DNA of 24,860 bases from NCBI GenBank assembly GCA_910577045.1, contig CAJTLB010000030.1:1-24860 (forward strand). The letters run 5' to 3'. The notes beneath the pieces were generated by a model. That model had not been told where the DNA came from, did no database searches, and saw only the letters and a list, made by a program, of their open reading frames with translations. The DNA comes from an uncultured Lachnospiraceae bacterium (GTDB lineage Bacteria > Bacillota > Clostridia > Lachnospirales > Lachnospiraceae). Shown here in pieces: positions 6,537-14,614 of the stretch; position 1 is the stretch's first letter; each line of letters starts with the position of its first letter. The position numbers were made by a program, and so were the translations under genes.

Positions 6537-8240
6537 ATGGCAACAAAAGCGTATTATCCAATTAGTGAAATCGGTGCTGGAAAAGTTGGTTTTTCCAAGA
6601 CTCGTTCTATTATCGAAGCTGCATTTTACGGAAATAATGTAGTAAAGGTAAATACATTAAAGGAGGCTTATGAATTAGCAAAGAATTCTCCTGGAACAAT
6701 TGTAACAGACATGCCTGTATATAGAGGAGAAGAATTTGGCTTAGATAAAGATGCAAAGGTTCTTTTATTTAATGATGGTGCGGTTACTGGACGTTATGCT
6801 GCAGCACGCCGCATTAAGGGTGAGCCAGGCGTAGATGATGCAAAGCTGGATAAAGTAGTAATGGATGCTGTATACGAAACACGCTGGAAAACAATGTACC
6901 ATGCAGAGTGCTTTGTAGGACTTGATCCTGAATTTATGGTAAAAGCACATCTTTTAATTCCAGAAGGAGAAGAAAATGTACTTTATAACTGGATGATTAA
7001 TTTCCAGTATATGTCTGATGAATATGTAAAGATGTACAAAAATTCAAAGCCTGTAGGTGATGGAAAAGAAGCAGATATCTTTATTTTCTCCGATCCACAA
7101 TGGGCTCCTGGGAACCGTCCTGATGTAGATTATAGTTGTTTGAGTGATCCTCTTACTCTCTGTTATTTTGATACCAATGAAAACTGTGCTGCTATTTTGG
7201 GTATGAGATATTTTGGTGAGCATAAGAAGGGTACACTTACTATGGCATGGGCAATTGCAAATAGAAATGGTTATGCTTCCTGCCATGGTGGACAGAAAGA
7301 ATATTTATTAGCAGATGGCAGCAAGTTTGTTGCTTCTGTATATGGTTTGTCTGGTTCTGGTAAATCTACGCTGACACATGCAAAACATAATGGTAAGTAT
7401 GAAATTAAGGTACTTCATGATGATGCGTTTATTATTAATACAGATACTTGTGCATCAGTTGCCCTTGAGCCTACTTATTTTGATAAGACAGCAGATTATC
7501 CTACAGGATGCCCAGATAATAAGTATTTATTAACAGCACAGAATTGTTCTGCTACTTTAGATGAAGATGGAAAGGTTCAATTAGTAACAGAAGATATTAG
7601 GAATGGTAACGGGCGTGCAATTAAATCAAAACTTTGGTCTCCAAACCGTGTAGATAAGATTGATGCTCCTGTTAATGCAATTTTCTGGATTATGAAAGAT
7701 CCTACTATTCCTCCAATAGTAAAATTAAAAGGCTCTGCCCTTGCCTCTGTTATGGGTGCTACCCTTGCTACAAAGACTTCTTCTGCAGAGCGTGTAGCAG
7801 CAGGAACTGACTTAAATGCAATCCGTATTGTGCCATATGCAAATCCATTTAGGACTTATCCATTAGTAAATGACTATGAGAAATTTAAGAAATTAGTCGA
7901 AGAGAAAAATGTAGATTGCTATATTGTAAATACAGGTGATTTTATGGGTAAGAAAGTAAAACCTGCTGATACATTAGGCATTTTGGAAACAATTGTAGAA
8001 GGAAAAGCAAAGTTTGAACAATGGGGACCATTTGAAGATATTGAAATTATGACAGATTGGTCTGGCAAAACAGATGACTTTACACCAGACTTGAATAATG
8101 ATGATTATAAGAGCCAGTTAAAGAATGCTATGCAAACTCGTGTAAAAGCAGTAGAAGACTTCTCCACAAAGAAAGAAGGATATGACAAGCTTCCAGATGA
8201 AGCATTAGAAGCATTAAAGAAATTGGTTAATGCACTATAA
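6537..8240 (+). CDS. pckA: Phosphoenolpyruvate carboxykinase (ATP type)
   Basis: PEPCK interconverts oxaloacetate plus ATP with phosphoenolpyruvate, CO2 and ADP. In fermenting gut anaerobes it often runs towards oxaloacetate. The kinase-1a P-loop is GLSGSGKST (270-278). GEHKKG (227-232) and the later H250 correspond to the substrate/metal segment. HDDAF (294-298) replaces the usual GDDEHGW block, keeping the two metal-binding aspartates. R442-region residues (NAIRIVPYANPFRTYP) follow the substrate side. At 567 residues it is longer than the E. coli enzyme (about 540) and diverged in sequence, as is common in Lachnospiraceae. It has its own strong promoter and ribosome site, and a hairpin after the stop, so it is monocistronic. 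The family call is firm; direction of flux is inferred. Confidence 0.9.
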   Translation: MATKAYYPISEIGAGKVGFSKTRSIIEAAFYGNNVVKVNTLKEAYELAKNSPGTIVTDMPVYRGEEFGLDKDAKVLLFNDGAVTGRYAAARRIKGEPGVDDAKLDKVVMDAVYETRWKTMYHAECFVGLDPEFMVKAHLLIPEGEENVLYNWMINFQYMSDEYVKMYKNSKPVGDGKEADIFIFSDPQWAPGNRPDVDYSCLSDPLTLCYFDTNENCAAILGMRYFGEHKKGTLTMAWAIANRNGYASCHGGQKEYLLADGSKFVASVYGLSGSGKSTLTHAKHNGKYEIKVLHDDAFIINTDTCASVALEPTYFDKTADYPTGCPDNKYLLTAQNCSATLDEDGKVQLVTEDIRNGNGRAIKSKLWSPNRVDKIDAPVNAIFWIMKDPTIPPIVKLKGSALASVMGATLATKTSSAERVAAGTDLNAIRIVPYANPFRTYPLVNDYEKFKKLVEEKNVDCYIVNTGDFMGKKVKPADTLGILETIVEGKAKFEQWGPFEDIEIMTDWSGKTDDFTPDLNNDDYKSQLKNAMQTRVKAVEDFSTKKEGYDKLPDEALEALKKLVNAL

Positions 8241-8264
8241 TTTATTATATTAGAATGATTTGTA

Positions 8265-8291
8265 AGCGGCATAGCCTATGGCTATGCCGTT
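8265..8291 (+). terminator. Hairpin after pckA
   Basis: A 10-bp stem CGGCATAGCC/GGCTATGCCG (8267-8276 and 8280-8289) has a 3-nt loop and is extended by a G-T and an A-T pair. The downstream T-tract is broken (TTATTAAGTTTT), so termination may be imperfect. Confidence 0.65.
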
Positions 8292-8444
8292 ATTAAGTTT
8301 TAAGAATTTGATATGCTTATAGTAGATTAGATCTGTTCTTTTAGTTTTTTATAAAAAAATGTGGTTATTCCAGAAGAATTATGATAAGATAATAATAAGT
8401 GGAGCATGGAAGTTACACTTGAGAAATAAAAGGGAGGGATTTCT

Positions 8445-8891
8445 ATGTCTAAACCGGGGGAAAGAACCCAACAAGTGGACGAAGTCAGGACATGTAAATT
8501 CTGCGGGGCAATGTTTCATTATTATGGATTTGGTTATGGATATTGTGAACGCTGTACACCGATTGATAATGAGATGTTTCATAGGGTAAAAGACTATATA
8601 TGGGAACATGGAACGGCTACAATGGCAATGGTTAGTGATGTGACAGGGGTAAGTGTAAAGCAGATTACGCAATATTTACGTGATGGGAGGCTTGAGATAC
8701 CAGAAGATTCTGATATCTATATTCGTTGTGAGCTTTGTGGGGCAAATATCCGTTTTGGAAGGTATTGCCAAGAATGTGCAAATAAAACGTCTAAATCTCT
8801 AAAAAGTGCTATGAAAATGGATTTATTTGAAATTGGGGAAAAACCAAAGTCAATGAAGGGAAAAATGCACTATATTGGTAATGATAAATAA
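8445..8891 (+). CDS. YvyF-like flagellar-operon zinc-ribbon protein
   Basis: This 148-residue protein has two zinc-ribbon cysteine sets, C17/C20 with C34/C37 and C95/C98 with C108/C111. Between them lies a MerR-like helix-turn-helix (about 58-83: MAMVSDVTGVSVKQITQYLRDGRL). The order CxxC, HTH ending in GRLEIP, CxxC matches the TIGR03826/YvyF 'flagellar operon protein' family, which in Bacillus and motile Clostridia sits beside flgM, flgK, flgL, fliW and csrA. No other flagellar gene is present here. It may be a regulator or chaperone; function is unproven. The start follows a GGGAGGG ribosome site. It is unlikely to share a transcript with 6S RNA downstream, which has its own promoter. Confidence 0.75.
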   Translation: MSKPGERTQQVDEVRTCKFCGAMFHYYGFGYGYCERCTPIDNEMFHRVKDYIWEHGTATMAMVSDVTGVSVKQITQYLRDGRLEIPEDSDIYIRCELCGANIRFGRYCQECANKTSKSLKSAMKMDLFEIGEKPKSMKGKMHYIGNDK

Positions 8892-8960
8892 GATTAATAA
8901 CGTAGTAATATATTTTATAGAATGGTAATATATGTTATTTGTAATATTATGAGAAAATCC

Positions 8961-8989
8961 TTGAAAAAATGGGTAGATTAGATTATAAT
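8961..8989 (+). promoter_or_regulatory. Sigma-A promoter of 6S RNA
   Basis: TTGAAA (8961-8966) and a perfect TATAAT (8984-8989) have a 17-nt spacer. The predicted start is near 8996, just before the first paired bases of 6S RNA. Confidence 0.88.
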
Positions 8990-8995
8990 AAACAT

Positions 8996-9224
8996 AGTTA
9001 ATTATGTATCCTGGAATGTTCGATACTCCTATTTCTTTGAACCTACGTGTACGTTTACGGGATTCCTATATTGCTGGCACGATGTCAAGCCTCCATAGAG
9101 TGGAAGGCAGAATGTCAGTTGCGGTTGCCCACCTAGCTTGGCTAGGCGTCAAATAATAGGAACCGGCATTTTGGGGCATAACAAAAGAAAAAAAGAGCCA
9201 TGTAGTTTGCATGGCTCTTTTTTT
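8996..9224 (+). ncRNA. ssrS: 6S RNA
   Basis: 6S RNA mimics an open promoter and sequesters the housekeeping RNA polymerase holoenzyme. The fold can be traced by hand. The closing stem pairs TTATG/CATAA and CCTGGAATG (9010-9018) with CATTTTGGG (9167-9175). Next, CCTATT..TTTGA pairs with TCAAA.AATAGG. A large internal bubble follows, with a small hairpin CCTAGC-TTG-GCTAGG on its 3' side. The upper arm includes GCTGGCA/TGTCAGT and ends in GCCTCCA-TAGAG-TGGAAGGC. This single-bubble rod with a 3' bubble hairpin is the 6S architecture. A perfect promoter precedes it and a strong terminator follows. The mature 3' end is probably near 9182, before the terminator hairpin. Confidence 0.87.
9192..9224 (+). 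terminator. Terminator of 6S RNA
   Basis: An 11-bp stem AAAGAGCCATG/CATGGCTCTTT (9192-9202 and 9210-9220) with a 7-nt loop merges into a T-run ending at 9224. Confidence 0.92.
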
Positions 9225-9289
9225 ATAAAAAATAATAAAAAAACGAGTAGGAAGAGCTGGTACATTCTTCTAGCATGGTTTGTTTTTCT

Positions 9290-9319
9290 TTTTCATATAC
9301 TTATTTTAGGTACTATAGT
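9290..9319 (+). promoter_or_regulatory. Candidate promoter of the SpoIID-like gene
   Basis: TTTTCA (9290-9295) and TATAGT (9314-9319) have an 18-nt spacer. They lie after the 6S terminator and about 30 nt before the ATG at 9348. The -35 is only a partial match. Confidence 0.45.
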
Positions 9320-9347
9320 CCAGAGAAAAGGCAGAAATGAGGGAAAT

Positions 9348-11081
9348 ATGAATCAGAAAATAAAAAAAACAAGAAAGAAGTCAAAAGCACCATTTTATGC
9401 CTTAATTGTCTTGCTCTTAATTGTATGCGCTTGGTTATTCCGGGCTGAAAAGCCTGCTGCTACGCCTGGGCAGACGGAGGATAAGAAAATATTTGAAAAT
9501 GCGTGGATTGTATCAGCAAAAGAAAATACATTAATCTTTATGGCTGATGGAATATTAATGCAGGTGCATGCAGATGGTGTTACAGAAATCAATAATAAAT
9601 TGGCTGACATCGAAATAAAAAATGGAAGGGCAATTAAAATTGGTATAAAAGAGGATAAAATCCGTGGAAGGGTTTTAGCAGTTGGGGAGGATTTTATTGA
9701 GATTGACGGTTATGGAAAATTGCCATTGTCAGAGAAATTTGCAGCTTACCAGATTTATGGGGAATTAACCCAGAAGGATTACCAAAGTATTTTAGTAGGA
9801 TATGACGTACAAGAATTTATTGTGGGAAATGGGCAGGTATGTGGTGCTATTATTCAAGAAGAAGTAGAAAAAGAGAAAGCAAAAATCCGAGTATTATTAC
9901 GTGGAGATAATTATGAAGGAGATTCCCATGAAAGGATTGCTGTCCAGTCTACAGAAGCGATTATTTTAGAATACGGGGAAGAACAAAGACGCCTAGAACC
10001 AAGTACAGAGTATATTTTTGATACAACGAGTATAGAACTTTCCAGTGGAAGAATACGGTTATCTACAGAAAGTGGAGAAGGAATGATTACCATTACATCT
10101 CTTATACGGGCACAAGGGAACCCTTCTTATTATGGAAGTTTGGAAATTACCAAACAGGAAGATAGGCTTTTGGTAGTAAATGAGTTAGAGTTAGAGAAAT
10201 ACCTTTATTTTGTAGTTCCAAGTGAAATGCCAGCAAGTTATGGGTTAGAAGCATTAAAAGCACAAGCAGTTTGTGCTAGAAGTTATGCGTGGCGCCATAT
10301 TTTAGCAAATAGTTTAAGTGCACAAGGGGCACATGTAGATGATAGTTCTGGATATCAGGTATATAATAATTATCCTTCTGTAGAGTTGACAAACCAGGCG
10401 GTAGATGAAACAAAAGGGCAAATTATGATGTGTGGGGAAGAAATTGTAAATGCTTATTATTTTTCGACATCTTGTGGATATACAACGGATGCAGATATTT
10501 GGAGTGCAGATTTTACATTGCCTTATATTAAAGGAAAACGGGTTTGGAAAGAGGAGATAGAAACGGATTTTGCCACGGCAATTATGGATTGGGAGTATCC
10601 AGCTTATGATAAGGAATTCCCGTGGTACCGTTGGTATGTAAATTTTTCCTTGGATGCTTTACAAAACTGCATTAATATAGCAGGGCTTGGTGACGCAGTA
10701 GGTACAGTACAAGGGTTAGAGGTAAGTGTAAGAGGGACAAATGGAGTAGCAAAAGCAATTACAATTACTGGTTCAAAAGGAAGCGTAGTAATAGAAAAGG
10801 AATATCAGATCCGAAAATTTTTAAGCCCAAATGGGATTGAGCTCCATAGAAGAGATGGAGAGGTAATCACAAATTTTGCGCTGCTGCCAAGTGGGTTCTT
10901 TCTGGTAAGGGAAATTTTAGATGAAGGAAAAGTAACAGGATATCGGATTGATGGCGGCGGATTTGGGCATGGGGCTGGCATGAGCCAAAATGCGGCAAAG
11001 GCAATGGCAGAAGAGGGAAATACGTATAAGGATATTTTAACATTTTTTTACCAAGGGATTGAAGTTGTGTTATATCAATAA
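9348..11081 (+). CDS. SpoIID/LytB-domain membrane-anchored cell-wall protein
   Basis: The reading frame is open back to 9138, but that would run through 6S RNA and its terminator. The ATG at 9348 has a GAGGG site and begins a sensible protein of 577 residues. A basic N-terminus (MNQKIKKTRKKSK) is followed by one transmembrane helix (15-31), so the rest lies outside the membrane. The SpoIID/LytB domain covers about 260-570: EKYLYFVVPSEMP with the catalytic-type E293, EALKAQAVCARSYA, AYYFSTSCGYTTDAD and GGGFGHGAGMSQ (536-547). SpoIID is a peptidoglycan lytic transglycosylase of engulfment; this larger vegetative-type relative probably trims glycan strands or stimulates an amidase. It shares a hairpin with the convergent BrkB gene. 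Confidence 0.85.
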   Translation: MNQKIKKTRKKSKAPFYALIVLLLIVCAWLFRAEKPAATPGQTEDKKIFENAWIVSAKENTLIFMADGILMQVHADGVTEINNKLADIEIKNGRAIKIGIKEDKIRGRVLAVGEDFIEIDGYGKLPLSEKFAAYQIYGELTQKDYQSILVGYDVQEFIVGNGQVCGAIIQEEVEKEKAKIRVLLRGDNYEGDSHERIAVQSTEAIILEYGEEQRRLEPSTEYIFDTTSIELSSGRIRLSTESGEGMITITSLIRAQGNPSYYGSLEITKQEDRLLVVNELELEKYLYFVVPSEMPASYGLEALKAQAVCARSYAWRHILANSLSAQGAHVDDSSGYQVYNNYPSVELTNQAVDETKGQIMMCGEEIVNAYYFSTSCGYTTDADIWSADFTLPYIKGKRVWKEEIETDFATAIMDWEYPAYDKEFPWYRWYVNFSLDALQNCINIAGLGDAVGTVQGLEVSVRGTNGVAKAITITGSKGSVVIEKEYQIRKFLSPNGIELHRRDGEVITNFALLPSGFFLVREILDEGKVTGYRIDGGGFGHGAGMSQNAAKAMAEEGNTYKDILTFFYQGIEVVLYQ

Positions 11082-11103
11082 TGGGGCTGTTATAAGCCCC
11101 ATT
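11080..11103. terminator. Shared hairpin between convergent genes
   Basis: A 9-bp stem AATGGGGCT/AGCCCCATT (11080-11088 and 11095-11103) overlaps both stop codons. On the plus strand it is followed by TTTGTTTCTTTTC, so it mainly terminates the SpoIID-like transcript. The minus-strand side lacks a T-run. Confidence 0.75.
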
Positions 11104-11962
11104 TGTTTCTTTTCTTTCTTTTTTGGATATTCCAATCTGCTAGGAAGTGTGCAATCATTGGCTCAAAGAAAGCATTGATTTCCCCACCGAGGAACAAAAT
11201 ATACATACAAGAGTATAACCAAAGAATTAATATAACAATAGCAGCAAGGCTTCCATACATATAAGAGAAATTATTGAAATTATCAATATAGATAGAAAAA
11301 ACAAAGGAAAATACCATCCAACCTGTAGAAGAAAATAACGCCCCTGGAAGTTGCTTGGAAAAATGTGTGGAACGGCTTGGCATTACTGTATAAATAAATG
11401 TAAAAAAACACATTAAAACGGCTAGTGCAAGTAAAGTGCGGAAGCTAATAAATACAGCGGCAAGGGTATGGAGGATAGGGAATTTATTTGCCAGCATAGA
11501 GTAGAAACTATTCCCAAATACCAATAACATTAAAGAAAATAAAATCATTAAAATAAAAACAAGTGTATAAAAACAGGAAACAATACGAAGAATCAGGTAG
11601 TTTCTATTTTCTTCAATATCATATACGGCATTTAGCCCATGTACAATAGACATAGTCCCACGGGAAGCTGACCATATTGTAACAATGGCAGATAGGGATA
11701 ATAACGTCCCAGAAGACTTTCGGTATAAATCTTCTATAATATTAACAGCAAGTGAAGCAAAACTGTCTGGGCAAATCCCAATAACAAAACGCATAAAGTC
11801 GGATTTTGTAACAGGGACAAATTGGATTAAGTTTAAAACGGTCATAATAATAGGAAAAATAGAAATTAAAATAAAAAGTGCTGCCTGTGCAGCAAAGGCA
11901 TTAACAAAATCATGTTTAATCTTATACAGAAATTGTTGGGTAATACGGATAAGTTTGCCCAT
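11090..11962 (-). CDS. YihY/virulence factor BrkB family membrane protein
   Basis: This 290-residue integral membrane protein has about six hydrophobic segments: FVNAFAAQAALFILISIFPIIM, the LLSLSAIVTIWSASRG region, LVFILMILFSLMLLVF, ALAVLMCFFTFIYTVMP, LFSSTGWMVFSFVFSIYI and AAIVILILWLYSCMYILFLG. Family landmarks are the SASRGTMSIVHGLNAVYDIEENRNYL loop, YTVMPSR, and the late GGEINAFFE motif. The family was once called ribonuclease BN, wrongly; it is thought to be a transporter or envelope protein of unknown substrate. The basic C-terminus (NIQKRKKRNK) would face the cytoplasm. Upstream on the minus strand there is a good TATAAT (about 11975-11985) but only a poor -35. Confidence 0.87.
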   Translation of the reverse strand: MGKLIRITQQFLYKIKHDFVNAFAAQAALFILISIFPIIMTVLNLIQFVPVTKSDFMRFVIGICPDSFASLAVNIIEDLYRKSSGTLLSLSAIVTIWSASRGTMSIVHGLNAVYDIEENRNYLILRIVSCFYTLVFILMILFSLMLLVFGNSFYSMLANKFPILHTLAAVFISFRTLLALAVLMCFFTFIYTVMPSRSTHFSKQLPGALFSSTGWMVFSFVFSIYIDNFNNFSYMYGSLAAIVILILWLYSCMYILFLGGEINAFFEPMIAHFLADWNIQKRKKRNKWGL

Positions 11963-12034
11963 GGGATAACCTCGCTTTTATTATAATAATCAATAGTTTA
12001 CTACAAAAAGAACCATGCGTAAAGCCTCTTGTGC

Positions 12035-12063
12035 TTGTTTTTTAGTGAAAAGAAGGCTATAAT
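12035..12063 (+). promoter_or_regulatory. Sigma-A promoter of recJ
   Basis: TTGTTT (12035-12040) and TATAAT (12058-12063) have a 17-nt spacer. They lie about 100 nt before the recJ start and leave a leader of roughly 90 nt. Confidence 0.7.
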
Positions 12064-12159
12064 AATTATTATTCAGAGTATGGTAGTCCAAAACATAAAA
12101 TATACAAGGCAGGGACAGATAAGAAATAGATAAAGATAAGATATAGAGTAGAGGTACTT

Positions 12160-13881
12160 ATGGAAAAATGGATGGTTTATAGTAAAAAGGCTGATTTTGC
12201 TGCATTGGGAAAGAAGTTTTCAATTGATCCAGTAATTATACGCATTATTAGGAACCGGAATGTAGAAGGAGAAGAAGCTATATTTCGGTATTTACATGGA
12301 ACAAAAGAAGATATGTATTCGCCATGGCTATTTAAGGATATGGAACAGGCTGTGGCAATTTTAACGCAGAAAATAGAGGAACAAAAAAAGATACGCATTA
12401 TTGGGGATTATGACGCAGATGGTGTAAATTCTTCTTGTATCCTTCTAAAGGGGCTGGAAAGATGTGGTGCCAGGGTAGATTGTGAAATACCACACCGGAT
12501 GTTAGACGGGTATGGTATTAATGAACGTTTAATAGAAGAAGCATATAAGGCGGGCATTGATACAATATTGACTTGCGATAATGGGATTGCTGCAATGAAA
12601 CAGACAGAATTTGCAAAACAAATGGGGCTTACTGTGATTATCACTGATCACCATGACATACCTTACCAGGAAACAGAAAAGGGAAGGGAATATCAGGTTC
12701 CGCCTGCGGATGCTGTAATTAATGCAAAGCAACAAGACTGCCCATATCCTTTTAAAGGGTTATGTGGGGCAGGGGTGGCTTATAAAGTAGTACAAGCACT
12801 TTATGAAAAACTTGGCATACCAGAAGAAGAGCTTTATGGGCTTTTAGAGTTTGCTGCAGTCGCAACGATTGGCGATGTAATGGATTTGCAGGATGAAAAT
12901 AGGATTTTAGTAAAAGAAGGGCTTTGTAGGCTTAGGAAAACAAAAAACCTGGGGCTTCGTGCTTTAATGCAGGTAAATGGCATAGAACCAGAGGCTTTAA
13001 ATTCCTATCATATAGGGTTTATTATTGCCCCTTGTTTAAATGCGGGTGGAAGGCTGGACACGGCGAAACGCGCATTGGCTCTTTTACTTTCGGAAGATAA
13101 AATGGAAGCTGGCATAATGGCAGGGGAATTAAAGGCACTTAACGATAGTAGGAAAGCCATGACCATACAAGAAACAGAGAAAGCATGTAAACAGATAGAT
13201 GAACAAGGGGCGGAGGATAAGGTGTTAGTTACTTGCCTTCCAGAATGTCATGAAAGCCTGGCAGGGATTATTGCAGGGAAATTAAGGGAACATTATTATA
13301 AGCCAGCAATTGTCCTAACAAAAGGATCAGAGGGCTTAAAAGGTTCAGGCCGATCCATAGAAGGGTATTCTATGTTTGAAGAATTAGTAAAGTGCAGCCA
13401 GTACTTAGATAAGTTTGGCGGCCATCCTATGGCAGCAGGGCTTTCTTTAAAAGAAGAAAATTTAAGCCTATTTTGCCAGGCATTAAATCAAAATTGTACC
13501 TTACAGCCAGAGGATTATGTTTGTAAACGCTGGATTGATGTGCCAATGCCTTTTTCTTATATTACAAAGGAACTGATTCAAGAGTTTTCCCTTTTAGAGC
13601 CATTTGGGAAGGGCAATGAAAAGCCATTGTTTGCAGCAAAGGATATTGTGGTGCAAAGTTTCAGGATTGTAGGGAAGAACCATAATGCTATTAAGCTTTT
13701 GCTATTAGACAAGGATAATTGTAAAGTAGATGCGGTCTATTTTGGGGATACAAAGGAGTTTGTCGATAAGATCCATGCAGGGAGCAAAATATCTGTTTTA
13801 TATTATCCTTCTATTAATGTTTACCGAGGGGTAGAAACAATACAAATTACAATAAGTGGGTACCAGATCCAGCCAGCCTAA
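12160..13881 (+). CDS. recJ: Single-strand-specific 5'-3' exonuclease RecJ
   Basis: RecJ degrades single-stranded DNA 5' to 3' in recombinational repair and mismatch repair. It is a DHH phosphoesterase: DYDADG (83-88), CDNG (139-142), DHH (163-165) and GDVMDL provide the metal ligands. The DHHA1 half contains GGRLDTAKRAL, SLAGIIAGKLREHYYKPAIVLT, GSGRSIEGY and FGGHPMAAGLSL. An OB-fold-like C-terminus follows (about 460-573). Its 573 residues are near the E. coli length and lack the extra C-terminal region of B. subtilis RecJ. In many Firmicutes recJ is followed by apt and relA; here apt is 3.2 kb downstream, with a pectin group in between. Confidence 0.93.
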   Translation: MEKWMVYSKKADFAALGKKFSIDPVIIRIIRNRNVEGEEAIFRYLHGTKEDMYSPWLFKDMEQAVAILTQKIEEQKKIRIIGDYDADGVNSSCILLKGLERCGARVDCEIPHRMLDGYGINERLIEEAYKAGIDTILTCDNGIAAMKQTEFAKQMGLTVIITDHHDIPYQETEKGREYQVPPADAVINAKQQDCPYPFKGLCGAGVAYKVVQALYEKLGIPEEELYGLLEFAAVATIGDVMDLQDENRILVKEGLCRLRKTKNLGLRALMQVNGIEPEALNSYHIGFIIAPCLNAGGRLDTAKRALALLLSEDKMEAGIMAGELKALNDSRKAMTIQETEKACKQIDEQGAEDKVLVTCLPECHESLAGIIAGKLREHYYKPAIVLTKGSEGLKGSGRSIEGYSMFEELVKCSQYLDKFGGHPMAAGLSLKEENLSLFCQALNQNCTLQPEDYVCKRWIDVPMPFSYITKELIQEFSLLEPFGKGNEKPLFAAKDIVVQSFRIVGKNHNAIKLLLLDKDNCKVDAVYFGDTKEFVDKIHAGSKISVLYYPSINVYRGVETIQITISGYQIQPA

Positions 13882-13885
13882 TCGC

Positions 13886-13914
13886 TTGACATGGTATAAT
13901 GAAAATGGTATTCT
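13886..13914 (+). promoter_or_regulatory. Sigma-A promoter of the pectin-related group
   Basis: A perfect TTGACA (13886-13891) and TATTCT (13909-13914) have a 17-nt spacer. They begin 5 nt after the recJ stop and lie about 40 nt before the ATG at 13956. A TATAAT-like sequence within the spacer is too close to the -35 to serve it. Confidence 0.75.
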
Positions 13915-13955
13915 AAAGTTATATAGGCTATAAAATAAGAAGGGCAGGGTTTAAC

Positions 13956-14552
13956 ATGGATTATAAGGAATACATAAAAGATTGTATGGGAAGCGAGCCT
14001 CCTAAAAACAGCGTAGAAGAAGCATACAAAGTTTTTCCTGCATTTATGAAGCAGGATACAGAAGAAGGAAAAAAAGAAAATTATAATGCAATCCATGATA
14101 GCTTTAAGGAATTGGATCAGATATTTTATAAAGAGCACCAAGAGGTTCTTCTGCCTAAGGCAGGGCTGTATTTAATGAGTTTGGTTGATACCATGTCAGT
14201 AATGTCCCAAGAGATTTTTGAACATTATAAATATTTTGAAACACTATATAAAAAAGCGTTAAAAAAGGTATTGGCGTTTTATCAAGAAGAAACAAGTTTG
14301 TTTCCTACAAACTTAAATCGCCCAGCAGATAGTAATAACCCAGTAGATATAACAGGGACTTTTATGATTGCATATGCTGTGTTAAAGGGATGTCGCATGA
14401 AAGCGATATTAAGTGAAAAATATTTAGATATGGGAAAGGCAATGTACCAGGCAGCGGAAAAAATAATTGGAAAAGAAGCTATGGATACATTAGATGCTCC
14501 ATTAGAAATGAAACTTGCCTATGAAGAATATAAAAAGGCAGTAGATAAATAA
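13956..14552 (+). CDS. Shortened GH105/GH88-like protein, probably non-catalytic
   Basis: This 198-residue protein resembles the middle of unsaturated rhamnogalacturonyl hydrolases (YteR/GH105, usually about 370 residues). The matching parts are VFPAFMKQDTEEGKKENYNAI (26-46), LYLMSLVDTM (71-80), LYKKALKKVLAFYQEETSLF, then DITGTFMIAYAVLKGCRMKAILSEKY (131-156). In the full enzymes these correspond to the 'PFYMKYET', 'GWYLMALVDT' and 'SGSAMIAYAILKGCR' regions. The first ~130 residues and the last third are absent. The usual catalytic Asp position seems to hold Glu (E21/E22), and the RAMGW segment reads LPKAG. The gene has its own promoter and an intact frame, so it is not an obvious frameshifted fragment. 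It precedes a GH28 gene, which supports a pectin link. A substrate-binding or regulatory role is possible; catalysis is unlikely. Confidence 0.6.
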   Translation: MDYKEYIKDCMGSEPPKNSVEEAYKVFPAFMKQDTEEGKKENYNAIHDSFKELDQIFYKEHQEVLLPKAGLYLMSLVDTMSVMSQEIFEHYKYFETLYKKALKKVLAFYQEETSLFPTNLNRPADSNNPVDITGTFMIAYAVLKGCRMKAILSEKYLDMGKAMYQAAEKIIGKEAMDTLDAPLEMKLAYEEYKKAVDK

Positions 14553-14614
14553 TACAGCATAACAAGTGAGGCAACAGAATAAGGCAGGCAATAAGATACA
14601 GGGAGGATATTGCT

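Noticed and set aside
8359..8589. 76-codon plus-strand frame overlapping the zinc/HTH gene
   Set aside because: It overlaps the better-supported 8445 gene in another frame, has no ribosome site, and shows no domain.
9138..9347. N-terminal extension of the SpoIID-like frame to 9138
   Set aside because: It runs through 6S RNA and its terminator. The ATG at 9348 has a ribosome site and starts a normal basic-plus-transmembrane N-terminus.
11685..11969. 94-codon plus-strand frame antisense to the BrkB-family gene
   Set aside because: It lies wholly within a well-supported membrane protein gene; its composition reflects the opposite strand.
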